NCBI GenBank assembly: GCA_903837025.1
Contig: CAILTC010000510.1
Location: 1 to 6,446 of the forward strand
Direction: 5' to 3'
Origin: an uncultured Bacteroidota bacterium
Lineage (GTDB): Bacteria; Bacteroidota; Bacteroidia; Flavobacteriales; Flavobacteriaceae
DNA length: 6,446 nt
This document shows, piece by piece, positions 1 through 5,519 of this stretch. The notes under the pieces were generated by a model. It was not told the origin of the DNA. It searched no databases and was given only the letters and a program-made list of their open reading frames with translations. Each line of letters begins with the position of its first letter. Positions within the stretch are counted from its first letter, which is position 1. Both the position numbers and the translations under genes were made by a program.

Positions 1-138
1 AGCTTACCAAGAGAAGTAGAAGAAAAAGTAAAATCTATTGAGCATATTAAAGGGGCTGAAGTAGAAATTACTTTCGATCCGCCTTGGAGCAAAGATTTAA
101 TGAGCGAAGAAGCTAAATTAGAATTGGGAATGCTTTAA
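1..138 (+). CDS. DUF59/MIP18-family (SufT/PaaD-like) Fe-S assembly protein, 3' end only
   Basis: The frame is open from the first base of the window and stops with TAA at 136-138, leaving the last 45 residues of a protein whose start lies outside. The visible tail contains FDPPWSKDLMSEEAKLELG. The D-P-P-W ... M-S-E-E-A-K-L-E-L-G signature is typical of the C-terminus of the short (about 100-110 residue) DUF59/MIP18 proteins. Members of this family (SufT, PaaD, the eukaryotic MIP18/Cia2) are cytosolic helpers in maturation or delivery of iron-sulfur clusters. The conserved cysteine motif of the family sits in the missing N-terminal part and cannot be checked here. In flavobacteria this gene normally ends the suf cluster, so the suf genes are probably just upstream; that is inference. 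The family call is firm, the exact role less so. Confidence 0.85.
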   Translation, partial: SLPREVEEKVKSIEHIKGAEVEITFDPPWSKDLMSEEAKLELGML

Positions 139-147
139 AAATCTGTT

Positions 148-209
148 CAAAGTTTAAGATTTAAAAGTTTAAAGTTGTTCAACCTTAAACTTTTAAACAC
201 TTAACCTTT
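148..209. repeat. A/T-rich imperfect palindrome between the DUF59 and DUF2480 genes
   Basis: Bases 160-176 pair with 181-197 around a GTTC loop, with a single A·C mismatch (173/184), giving a 17-position stem built from TTTAAA and GTTTAAAG words. With one bulged base the similarity continues outward to about 148-209. The right flank repeats a degenerate 8-9 base unit resembling TTTTAAAC several times up to the DUF2480 start codon. There is no T-run right after the stem, so it is not a classical terminator. It could be an mRNA hairpin in a co-transcribed DUF59-DUF2480 message, or a dispersed intergenic repeat. The pairing is read directly; the role is unknown. Confidence 0.7.
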
Positions 210-223
210 TTAAACTTTTCAAA

Positions 224-736
224 ATGGAAGAAATAGTAAATAAAGTTGCCAATAGCACCTTGAAAGTTTTTGATCTAGAAGATTATTACCCAAAGGGAAT
301 TCGTGCGCAAATTGATATTTCGCTCTGGCTTCTTGATGGTTTTTTATTGAAGGAAAAAGAGTTTAGAGAACATCTCAAAAATCACGATTGGCTCCAATAT
401 CAAGACCAATTTGTAGCCATCAATTGCAGTACCGACGCCATTGTTCCGGCTTGGGCTTCGATTTTGGTTGCCATACAATTAGCTCCTTTTGCCAAGAAAA
501 TAGTAAACGGAAATCTTGAAGATTTAGATTCGGCTTTGTATGAAGAATTACTTTCTAAAATAGATTATTCGGTTTATGATAACAAGGCTGTTATTATAAA
601 AGGTTGTTCGAAAAAACCCGTTCCAATGCGCGCTTATATCATAGCTGCGCACCATTTGCAATCTTTTGCACGAAGTATTATGTATGGCGAAGCTTGCTCC
701 GCTGTACCTCTTTTTAAAAGTCAGAAAAAAGAGTGA
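224..736 (+). CDS. DUF2480 family protein (uncharacterised, cytosolic)
   Basis: This encodes a complete 170-residue protein with an ATG start at 224. It has no signal peptide and no membrane helix, so it should be cytosolic. The sequence fits DUF2480, a family I know mainly from Bacteroidota. Recognisable segments are FDLEDYYPKG near residues 16-25, the central region around 63-93, and the C-terminal stretch from GCSKKPVP (127-134) through the GEACSAVPL segment (155-163). Cysteines lie at 68, 128 and 158, with a His pair at 143-144; the last two cysteines sit inside the most family-like segments. No catalytic function is established to my knowledge. Its place directly after a DUF59 Fe-S assembly gene, 85 bases downstream on the same strand, suggests a link to Fe-S or sulfur metabolism. 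That is association only. The family call is confident, the function open. Confidence 0.85.
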   Translation: MEEIVNKVANSTLKVFDLEDYYPKGIRAQIDISLWLLDGFLLKEKEFREHLKNHDWLQYQDQFVAINCSTDAIVPAWASILVAIQLAPFAKKIVNGNLEDLDSALYEELLSKIDYSVYDNKAVIIKGCSKKPVPMRAYIIAAHHLQSFARSIMYGEACSAVPLFKSQKKE

Positions 737-752
737 TTTTTGAAGTTTTCAC

Positions 753-760
753 TATCTTTA
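753..760 (+). promoter_or_regulatory. possible weak -7 box upstream of the DUF3078 gene
   Basis: TATCTTTA resembles the Bacteroidota -7 consensus TAnnTTTG with the last base changed, and lies 20 bases before the ATG at 781. The nearest upstream TTG (740-742) is only 10 bases away, too close for the usual -33 spacing. Read-through from the DUF2480 gene, which ends 44 bases before the ATG, is equally possible. Confidence 0.3.
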
Positions 761-780
761 CATTACTAAAAAAATTGAAA

Positions 781-1629
781 ATGAAAAAAACAGTCTTTTA
801 TCTCGTGCTTATTATAGGCGTATTTTCGGCAAACGCACAAGAAACGGCAAAGGATACTACAAAACTTTGGAAAAACGGAGGGAATTTTATTCTGCTTTTT
901 AATCAGTCTGCTTTTAATGCACAATGGCAAGCAGGAGGGACTTCAAGCATTGCTGGGAATTTAGGTATTAATTACGATTTCAATTATAAAAAAGCAGATG
1001 TTCTTTGGGACACAAAAATCATAGCCGCTTATGGTTTGACCAAAATAAAAGAAGCTGCAAAAACTGCAAAAACCGATGACCGATTAGAGCTGAACTCCCT
1101 TTGGGGAAAGAAAGCGAATGGTCAGTGGTATTATTCTGTTTTTTTTAATTTAAAAACGCAGATGGATAGTGGTTTTGATAAAAACAACATTGAAGTTTCT
1201 CATTTTTTCTCTCCTGCTTATTTTCAATTTGGACCTGGTATGTTATGGAAAAAAAATGATAATTTAAGCATTAATATTGCACCCGCAACTGCCCGATTAA
1301 TTTTGGTAGATAGCAAGTACACCGCTTTAGGCTCTTCGTTTGGAGTGTTACAAGGAAAATCTTCACGATTTGAATTTGGGACAAGTATTTCAGCCTATTA
1401 TAAATTAAATTTAATGGCGAATGTATCTATGGAAAACCGATTGAATTTATATTCTAATTATTTAGACAATCCACAAAATGTTGATGTTGATTATCAAATG
1501 AATTTGGTGATGAAGATTAACAAATTCCTATCGGCAAACATTGCGTTGCAAACCATTTATGACGATAATGCGGTCAAAGCAGTTCAAGTAAGAGAAGTTT
1601 TTGGACTTGGTGTGAACTACGGATTATAG
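781..1629 (+). CDS. DUF3078 domain protein, secreted, predicted outer-membrane beta-barrel
   Basis: This is a 282-residue protein starting at ATG 781. The frame is open further upstream to a GTG at 733, but that start overlaps the DUF2480 stop and would put 16 extra residues before an obvious signal peptide, so 781 is preferred. The N-terminus is a Sec signal: M-K-K-T, a hydrophobic core to about residue 15, then SANA|QE with likely signal peptidase I cleavage after Ala19. The mature part starts with a segment rich in Trp, Gly and Asn (SAFNAQWQAGGTSSIAG, about 39-55), a hallmark of DUF3078. Alternating hydrophobic and polar strands follow, rich in aromatic residues, and the chain ends in FGLGVNYGL, which looks like a terminal beta-strand. 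No function is known for the family; a barrel in the outer membrane is inferred from strand pattern and signal peptide. A strong terminator follows. Confidence 0.85.
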   Translation: MKKTVFYLVLIIGVFSANAQETAKDTTKLWKNGGNFILLFNQSAFNAQWQAGGTSSIAGNLGINYDFNYKKADVLWDTKIIAAYGLTKIKEAAKTAKTDDRLELNSLWGKKANGQWYYSVFFNLKTQMDSGFDKNNIEVSHFFSPAYFQFGPGMLWKKNDNLSINIAPATARLILVDSKYTALGSSFGVLQGKSSRFEFGTSISAYYKLNLMANVSMENRLNLYSNYLDNPQNVDVDYQMNLVMKINKFLSANIALQTIYDDNAVKAVQVREVFGLGVNYGL

Positions 1630-1647
1630 CATTTAAAACAAAAAATT

Positions 1648-1693
1648 AGCCCCGAATTACACTAGTAAATGAGTATAATTCGGGGCTTTTTTT
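1648..1693. terminator. bidirectional intrinsic terminator between convergent genes
   Basis: AGCCCCGAATTA (1648-1659) pairs perfectly with TAATTCGGGGCT (1676-1687) to give a 12 bp stem. Three further internal pairs are possible (1661-1663 with 1672-1674). On the plus strand the stem runs into seven T (1687-1693). On the minus strand the G/C stem is followed by AATTTTT. It can therefore end both the DUF3078 transcript and the hflX transcript arriving from the opposite side. The hflX stop codon (1692-1694) lies in the plus-strand T-run, so the two transcripts share this element tightly. Confidence 0.93.
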
Positions 1694-2921
1694 ATTCCTC
1701 TTCTTTTTCAATTGCATCCTTATAATCCGGATACAAAAACTTGTTGTAAGGGAAACGCGTAATATGAATATGCCTTACTGCTTCATAAACACGTTCTCGA
1801 AATTCTTCGAAATTTTCTTTATTGGTTGCCGAAATAAACAAAGCATTTTCTTCGCCTACACGATTCATCCAAGTGGTTTTCCACTCTTCGAGGGTGAAAT
1901 GACTTGATGTTTTTTCGGTGATTAAATCATCTTCATCAATGGTCAAATGTTTGTAAGCGTCGATTTTATTAAAAACCATAATGATGGGTTTATCATTCGC
2001 TTTTATATCTAATAAAGTTTGATTTACAGATGTAATATGGTCTTCAAATTCGGGGTGCGAAATGTCGACAACATGCAAAAGTAAATCCGCTTCGCGAACC
2101 TCATCCAGTGTACTTTTGAAAGAATCGACTAACTGTGTTGGCAGTTTTCGAATAAATCCTACGGTGTCCGAAAGTAAAAAAGGTAAGTTTTTGATCACCA
2201 CTTTTCGAACCGTTGTGTCCAGGGTTGCAAAAAGTTTATTTTCGACAAAAACATCGCTTTTCCCAACGGCATTCATCAAGGTTGATTTTCCAACATTGGT
2301 ATAACCAACCAAAGCCACACGAACCATGGCGCCACGATTGCTGCGTTGCACGCCCATTTGTTTGTCGATTACTTTTATTTTATCTTTGAGTAAAGCAATT
2401 CGATCGCGAACAATACGTCTATCCGTTTCAATTTCTGTTTCTCCAGGACCGCGCATCCCGATTCCTCCTTTTTGGCGTTCCAGGTGCGTCCACATTCCCG
2501 AAAGTCTTGGTAATAAATATTGACATTGCGCCAACTCTACTTGGGTTCTTGCATACGAAGTTTCAGCTCTTTGGGCAAAAATATCAAGGATAAGGTGTGT
2601 TCTATCCAAGATTTTGCAATCGATGATTTTGGAAATATTTTTCTGTTGTGAAGGCGTTAATTCATCATCAAAAACCAAGGTTGAAATGTCATTTTCTTTT
2701 ACAAAAAGATTGATTTCTTCTATTTTTCCGGTACCAACAAAAGTCTTTGGATTGGGACGTTCCATCTTTTGCGAAAATCGTTTCACCACTTCACCGCCGG
2801 CGGTAAAAGTCAAGAACTCTAATTCATCCAGATATTCGTTGAGTTTTTCTTCGCTTTGATTTTGAGTAACAATACCAACTATTGCGGTTTTTTCGAAATT
2901 TATTGTTTCTTTTTCTAACAT
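1692..2921 (-). CDS. hflX: GTPase HflX (ribosome-associated)
   Basis: This is a 409-residue cytosolic GTPase of the HflX branch of the TRAFAC/OBG class, starting at ATG 2921-2919. In order it has an N-terminal HflX domain with NPKTFVGTGKIEEI (57-70), the glycine-rich linker GGIGMRGPGETE (152-163) typical of HflX, a helical segment, and then a complete G domain. The G-domain motifs are the P-loop GYTNVGKST (206-214), switch I with TLDTTVR (233-239), G3 DTVGF (252-256), G4 NKID (318-321) and G5 SATN (364-367). HflX binds the 50S subunit and splits stalled or idle 70S ribosomes, notably under heat stress, using GTP. All nucleotide-binding motifs are intact, so it should be active. The length is normal for a bacterial HflX. 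It converges with the DUF3078 gene on a shared terminator and is preceded by its own candidate promoter, so it is probably a single-gene unit. Confidence 0.96.
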   Translation of the reverse strand: MLEKETINFEKTAIVGIVTQNQSEEKLNEYLDELEFLTFTAGGEVVKRFSQKMERPNPKTFVGTGKIEEINLFVKENDISTLVFDDELTPSQQKNISKIIDCKILDRTHLILDIFAQRAETSYARTQVELAQCQYLLPRLSGMWTHLERQKGGIGMRGPGETEIETDRRIVRDRIALLKDKIKVIDKQMGVQRSNRGAMVRVALVGYTNVGKSTLMNAVGKSDVFVENKLFATLDTTVRKVVIKNLPFLLSDTVGFIRKLPTQLVDSFKSTLDEVREADLLLHVVDISHPEFEDHITSVNQTLLDIKANDKPIIMVFNKIDAYKHLTIDEDDLITEKTSSHFTLEEWKTTWMNRVGEENALFISATNKENFEEFRERVYEAVRHIHITRFPYNKFLYPDYKDAIEKEEE

Positions 2922-2937
2922 GTCTTTGAATAAGCTA

Positions 2938-2945
2938 CAAATTTA
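2938..2945 (-). promoter_or_regulatory. candidate -7 promoter box for hflX
   Basis: Read on the minus strand, 2945-2938 is TAAATTTG, an exact match to the Bacteroidota -7 consensus TAnnTTTG. It ends 16 bases before the hflX ATG, which would give a very short leader. No good TTG is found at the usual 17-23 base spacing upstream (TTC near 2970 is the nearest), so the match is partial. It sits in the 95-base gap after the transporter gene. Confidence 0.5.
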
Positions 2946-3016
2946 ATGATTTGCGAGGGACTTATAAGAATTTAGATTTATTAATAATTTGATTTAAAAC
3001 AATACCCAATTAATTC

Positions 3017-4228
3017 CTACTCAATCGCCTTAATTTTTGTCACCATAAATGCAATCACAAATCCGAAAATGCCGATGAAGGCGAAAGAAAATCGTAAACC
3101 AAATAATTCGGCGATATAGCCAATTAAGGGTGGTCCCATCAAAAATCCGAGGAAACTTACACTCGAAACAGCTGTTAATGCTTCACCTGTTGGAATTGTT
3201 GGATGTTTTCCGGCAACGCTATAAATTGTGGGAACAATAGTAGAAACACCCAATCCTACAAACATAAAAGCAATTGTTGACGGGATAATATAGGGTAAAA
3301 ATACTGCCGTAAACAAACCAATAGAAATTACACAACCGCTAATTTGCATCACTTTTTTTCGGCCTAATTTATTAATTAACCCATCGCCAAAAAACCGTCC
3401 ACTGGCCATCATAATCATAAAAGAAGTGTAGCCCAAAACCACTAATGCTTCAGGAACTTTGACGACATCCTTGAAATAAATTCCACTCCAATCGAACATT
3501 ATTCCTTCGCTTGCCATGCTACAAAACCCAATTATCCCTAACAAAATTAAAGATCTATCTCGTTTTCTGAATCCTTTTTTCTTTTCGGTTTTTAGAGTTT
3601 CTTTTGCTTTAATTAAGAATTTTAAATTAAATACAACTAATAATACAACAATTGCTGCACTGATTAAAAAATGAGTATAGGTACTTATTTTTAATGCCAA
3701 CATGGCCAAACCTACTAGAGCTCCTGTGAATCCGGCTAAACTCCAAACCCCATGAAAGGAAGACATAATGTTTTTTTTGAAAATTCCTTCGGCATAAACT
3801 CCTTGCGTATTTAAGGCTATGTTGGTCAAGTTACCGAAAATTCCGAAGAAATATAATCCAAGACCTAGTTGCCAAGCATTTTGAGCTAAGCCTAAATTTG
3901 TCATACTAATGGCATACATCAAAATAGAAAAAAGCAAGATGCGGTGGCTACCAAAACGGGTCACTAGTTTTCCTGAAAAAAACATCATGGTAAGCTGTCC
4001 TACGGGCAAAGCAAATAAAATAGTTCCTAAATCAGCTGAACCTAGGTGCAATGCGGTTTTGATACTCGGAATTCGACTTGCCCATGTAGAAAAACACAAT
4101 CCCATACCAAAATAAAACATCGAAACTGCCCAACGAATTCTGTTGAGATACCAAGCTTTTGCATTTTGATATGCGTTTTTGTACTTGGTTTTGGTTTTAA
4201 ATCGGATAATAAAATCTAAATCTATCAA
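3017..4228 (-). CDS. MFS transporter, YbjJ/MosC-like
   Basis: This encodes a major facilitator superfamily membrane protein of up to 403 residues with about 12 hydrophobic helices and a basic central loop (about 202-226, rich in Lys/Arg) between the two six-helix halves. TM1 runs into WASRIPSIK (49-57), followed by LGSADLGTILFALPVGQ. The start of TM7 carries SEGIMFDWSGIYF (240-252). Both are signatures I associate with the YbjJ/MosC group of inner-membrane transporters, and RFFGDGLINKLGRKK (278-292) resembles the MFS loop 8-9 motif. The substrate is unknown; MosC has been linked to rhizopine, but that cannot be carried over. The 5' end is odd. The frame opens with TTG (4228-4226) and has no ATG until residue 37, inside TM1, while an ATG at 4164-4162 lies one frame off. 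The coordinates given are the widest frame, so the true start is uncertain. Stop is TAG; no clear terminator follows. Confidence 0.87.
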   Translation of the reverse strand: MIDLDFIIRFKTKTKYKNAYQNAKAWYLNRIRWAVSMFYFGMGLCFSTWASRIPSIKTALHLGSADLGTILFALPVGQLTMMFFSGKLVTRFGSHRILLFSILMYAISMTNLGLAQNAWQLGLGLYFFGIFGNLTNIALNTQGVYAEGIFKKNIMSSFHGVWSLAGFTGALVGLAMLALKISTYTHFLISAAIVVLLVVFNLKFLIKAKETLKTEKKKGFRKRDRSLILLGIIGFCSMASEGIMFDWSGIYFKDVVKVPEALVVLGYTSFMIMMASGRFFGDGLINKLGRKKVMQISGCVISIGLFTAVFLPYIIPSTIAFMFVGLGVSTIVPTIYSVAGKHPTIPTGEALTAVSSVSFLGFLMGPPLIGYIAELFGLRFSFAFIGIFGFVIAFMVTKIKAIE

Positions 4229-4260
4229 AAGTATTTGTTGTTAAATTATAAAGCAGCAAA
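4226..4260 (-). promoter_or_regulatory. candidate promoter for the MFS transporter gene
   Basis: On the minus strand a TTTG (4260-4257) is followed 23 bases later by TACTTTTG (4233-4226), an exact fit to TAnnTTTG. The spacing is at the long end of what is reported for Bacteroidota. Transcription would start near 4220, downstream of the TTG codon at 4228. That argues against this TTG being the translation start and favours a start further in, such as the ATG at 4164. Confidence 0.5.
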
Positions 4261-4302
4261 AATACAACAATCTATCTTCAACTCATTCATTTTATAGTTC
4301 AG

Positions 4303-4320
4303 ACCGATTATTAAATCGGT
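4303..4320 (-). terminator. weak hairpin just after the Gfo/Idh/MocA oxidoreductase gene
   Basis: ACCGATT (4303-4309) and AATCGGT (4314-4320) form a perfect 7 bp stem with a 4-base loop, starting 5 bases past the oxidoreductase stop codon in the direction of transcription. No T-run follows on the minus strand, so it would be an inefficient terminator at best. It could instead stabilise the transcript 3' end or be an operator-like palindrome upstream of the transporter gene. Confidence 0.35.
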
Positions 4321-4325
4321 GTTGT

Positions 4326-5369
4326 TTATAAATTAATCGCTTTCATAAACTCATTACTTTGTATGGCGGCTTCAATAATTTGCATGACATGAACGCCTTC
4401 TTGAGCAGTAACGGGTTCGGTTTTGTCATTCGCAATAGATTGATAAACACCTTCGAAAAAGTCGTAATAATTCCCTTTTAGTGTTGGCACTTTTTCTTTA
4501 ATAATTTCGCCTCCAATCTCGGTGTGCAAAAGTCCTTCATATCCTTCGTGCTCCGTTCCCCAAGTGGTTAAATTGGGGTTTTTTCCTAATTTCAATTCGT
4601 CTTCTTGTACATCGCCACGCGGTTTCAAGAAAGAGCCTTTTTGGCCATGAATGACATAAGCAGGATTGGCTTCACGAACAAAAAAACCAGCTTTTAATCG
4701 CACTCTAAAATCGGGATAATAAAGCAAAATATCCAAATAATCATCGACTAAAGAATGGTTTCTTGTGATGCGAATATCGGCAAAAACGGATGTTGGTAAA
4801 CCAAATAAAAACAAAGCCTGATCGATTAAATGAGGCCCTAAATCTTTCAGAATTCCCGCTCCAGAATTGGCGGTTTCTTTATGTTGTTTTGGACTTAAAA
4901 CTGGATTATAACGGTCGAAATGAAATTCGGCTTCAACGATTTCTCCCAATACTTTTTCAGCTACAATCTTTTTTAAGGTTTTGAAATCGCTATCCCATCT
5001 TCTATTTTGGAAAACCGATAATTTCAATCCTTTCTCTTTTGCCAAAGTGGCTAATTCCTGTGCTTCGGCAACTGTGGTGGTAAATGCTTTTTCGACCAAG
5101 GCATGTTTTCCGGCAAGCAACACTTTTTTGGCGTATTCAAAATGAGTGCCTACGGGCGTATTTACCACTACCAAATTGATGGTTTTATCTTCTAAAATAG
5201 CTTCTAAACTAGGATAACTTATAACTTCGGGATAATCTTGTTGGATTAATTTTTTGCTTCTTTCCCAAGAACCAAGGAGTTCGAAACCGGGATGAAGTTC
5301 TAGAAACGGTGCGTGAAAAACTTTTCCCGACATTCCATAAGATAACAGTGCTGTTCTTATTTTTTGCAT
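4326..5369 (-). CDS. Gfo/Idh/MocA family NAD(P)-dependent oxidoreductase, IolW/YdgJ-like
   Basis: This is a 347-residue cytosolic oxidoreductase starting at ATG 5369-5367. An in-frame GTG at 5390 would add seven residues, but it overlaps a candidate -7 box, so the ATG is chosen. The N-terminal Rossmann fold has LLSYGMSGKVFHAPF (8-22), where the usual GxGxxG appears as S-Y-G-M-S-G, then VVVNTPVGTH (67-76) and VEKAF (92-96). VEKAF holds the lysine of the family EKP motif, with Ala for Pro. SVFQNRRWDSDF (118-129) is characteristic of the IolW/YdgJ/YvaA subgroup, which acts on scyllo-inositol or related sugars. In the C-terminal domain, DLGPHLID (176-183) includes the conserved catalytic-region Asp and His. 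The likely reaction is NAD(P)-dependent oxidation or reduction of a polyol or sugar ring hydroxyl. The substrate cannot be fixed from sequence, and no sugar-utilisation genes adjoin. Confidence 0.9.
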   Translation of the reverse strand: MQKIRTALLSYGMSGKVFHAPFLELHPGFELLGSWERSKKLIQQDYPEVISYPSLEAILEDKTINLVVVNTPVGTHFEYAKKVLLAGKHALVEKAFTTTVAEAQELATLAKEKGLKLSVFQNRRWDSDFKTLKKIVAEKVLGEIVEAEFHFDRYNPVLSPKQHKETANSGAGILKDLGPHLIDQALFLFGLPTSVFADIRITRNHSLVDDYLDILLYYPDFRVRLKAGFFVREANPAYVIHGQKGSFLKPRGDVQEDELKLGKNPNLTTWGTEHEGYEGLLHTEIGGEIIKEKVPTLKGNYYDFFEGVYQSIANDKTEPVTAQEGVHVMQIIEAAIQSNEFMKAINL

Positions 5370-5389
5370 AGTTTTTATTTTATCAAACA

Positions 5390-5397
5390 CAAATTTA
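5390..5397 (-). promoter_or_regulatory. candidate -7 promoter box for the oxidoreductase gene
   Basis: On the minus strand 5397-5390 is TAAATTTG, an exact TAnnTTTG match, 20 bases before the ATG at 5369. No clean TTG lies at the expected upstream distance. The identical octamer also stands just before hflX. It overlaps the alternative GTG start at 5390, supporting the ATG choice. Confidence 0.5.
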
Positions 5398-5434
5398 CAC
5401 TTTTTAATACTAAAACTTATAGGATCGTAAATGC

Positions 5435-5483
5435 CTTATATGTTTCAAAAATTAACCATATAAGTCATTTAAGGTCATTTAAG
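5435..5483. repeat. intergenic repeat cluster: inverted octamer plus tandem decamer
   Basis: The 150-base gap between two minus-strand genes (5370-5519) holds CTTATATG (5435-5442) and its exact reverse complement CATATAAG (5457-5464) with a 14-base spacer. Directly abutting is a perfect tandem decamer, GTCATTTAAG twice (5464-5473 and 5474-5483). Read on the minus strand these are CTTAAATGAC, CTTAAATGAC and CTTATATGGT, three related units in a row, with a fourth in inverted orientation. The rest of the gap is A/T rich; a direct TGTGAAA repeat (5487-5493, 5504-5510) and a weak ATTTAAT/ATTAAAT inverted pair (5496-5502, 5514-5520) lie near the upstream gene's stop. Function is unknown: an operator, a 3' RNA structure, or a dispersed repeat are all possible. 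Confidence 0.7.
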
Positions 5484-5519
5484 AAATGTGAAAATATTTA
5501 ATTTGTGAAATCTATTAAA

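Noticed and set aside
733..780. GTG start at 733 adding 16 residues to the DUF3078 protein
   Set aside because: It overlaps the DUF2480 stop and places extra residues before a textbook signal peptide beginning at ATG 781.
2062..2859. Three plus-strand open frames of 65-81 codons opposite hflX
   Set aside because: They lie antisense to a fully conserved GTPase, match no family I recognise and are low-complexity Ser/Arg-rich, as expected of shadow frames.
3909..4115. Plus-strand open frame opposite the transporter
   Set aside because: Antisense to conserved MFS sequence, with no family resemblance.
4790..4984. Plus-strand open frame opposite the Gfo/Idh/MocA oxidoreductase
   Set aside because: Antisense to conserved motifs of the enzyme; no recognisable protein features.
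5435..5483. Possible CRISPR-like array
   Set aside because: The units are only about 10 bases, directly adjoining and without spacers of regular length; no cas genes are present.
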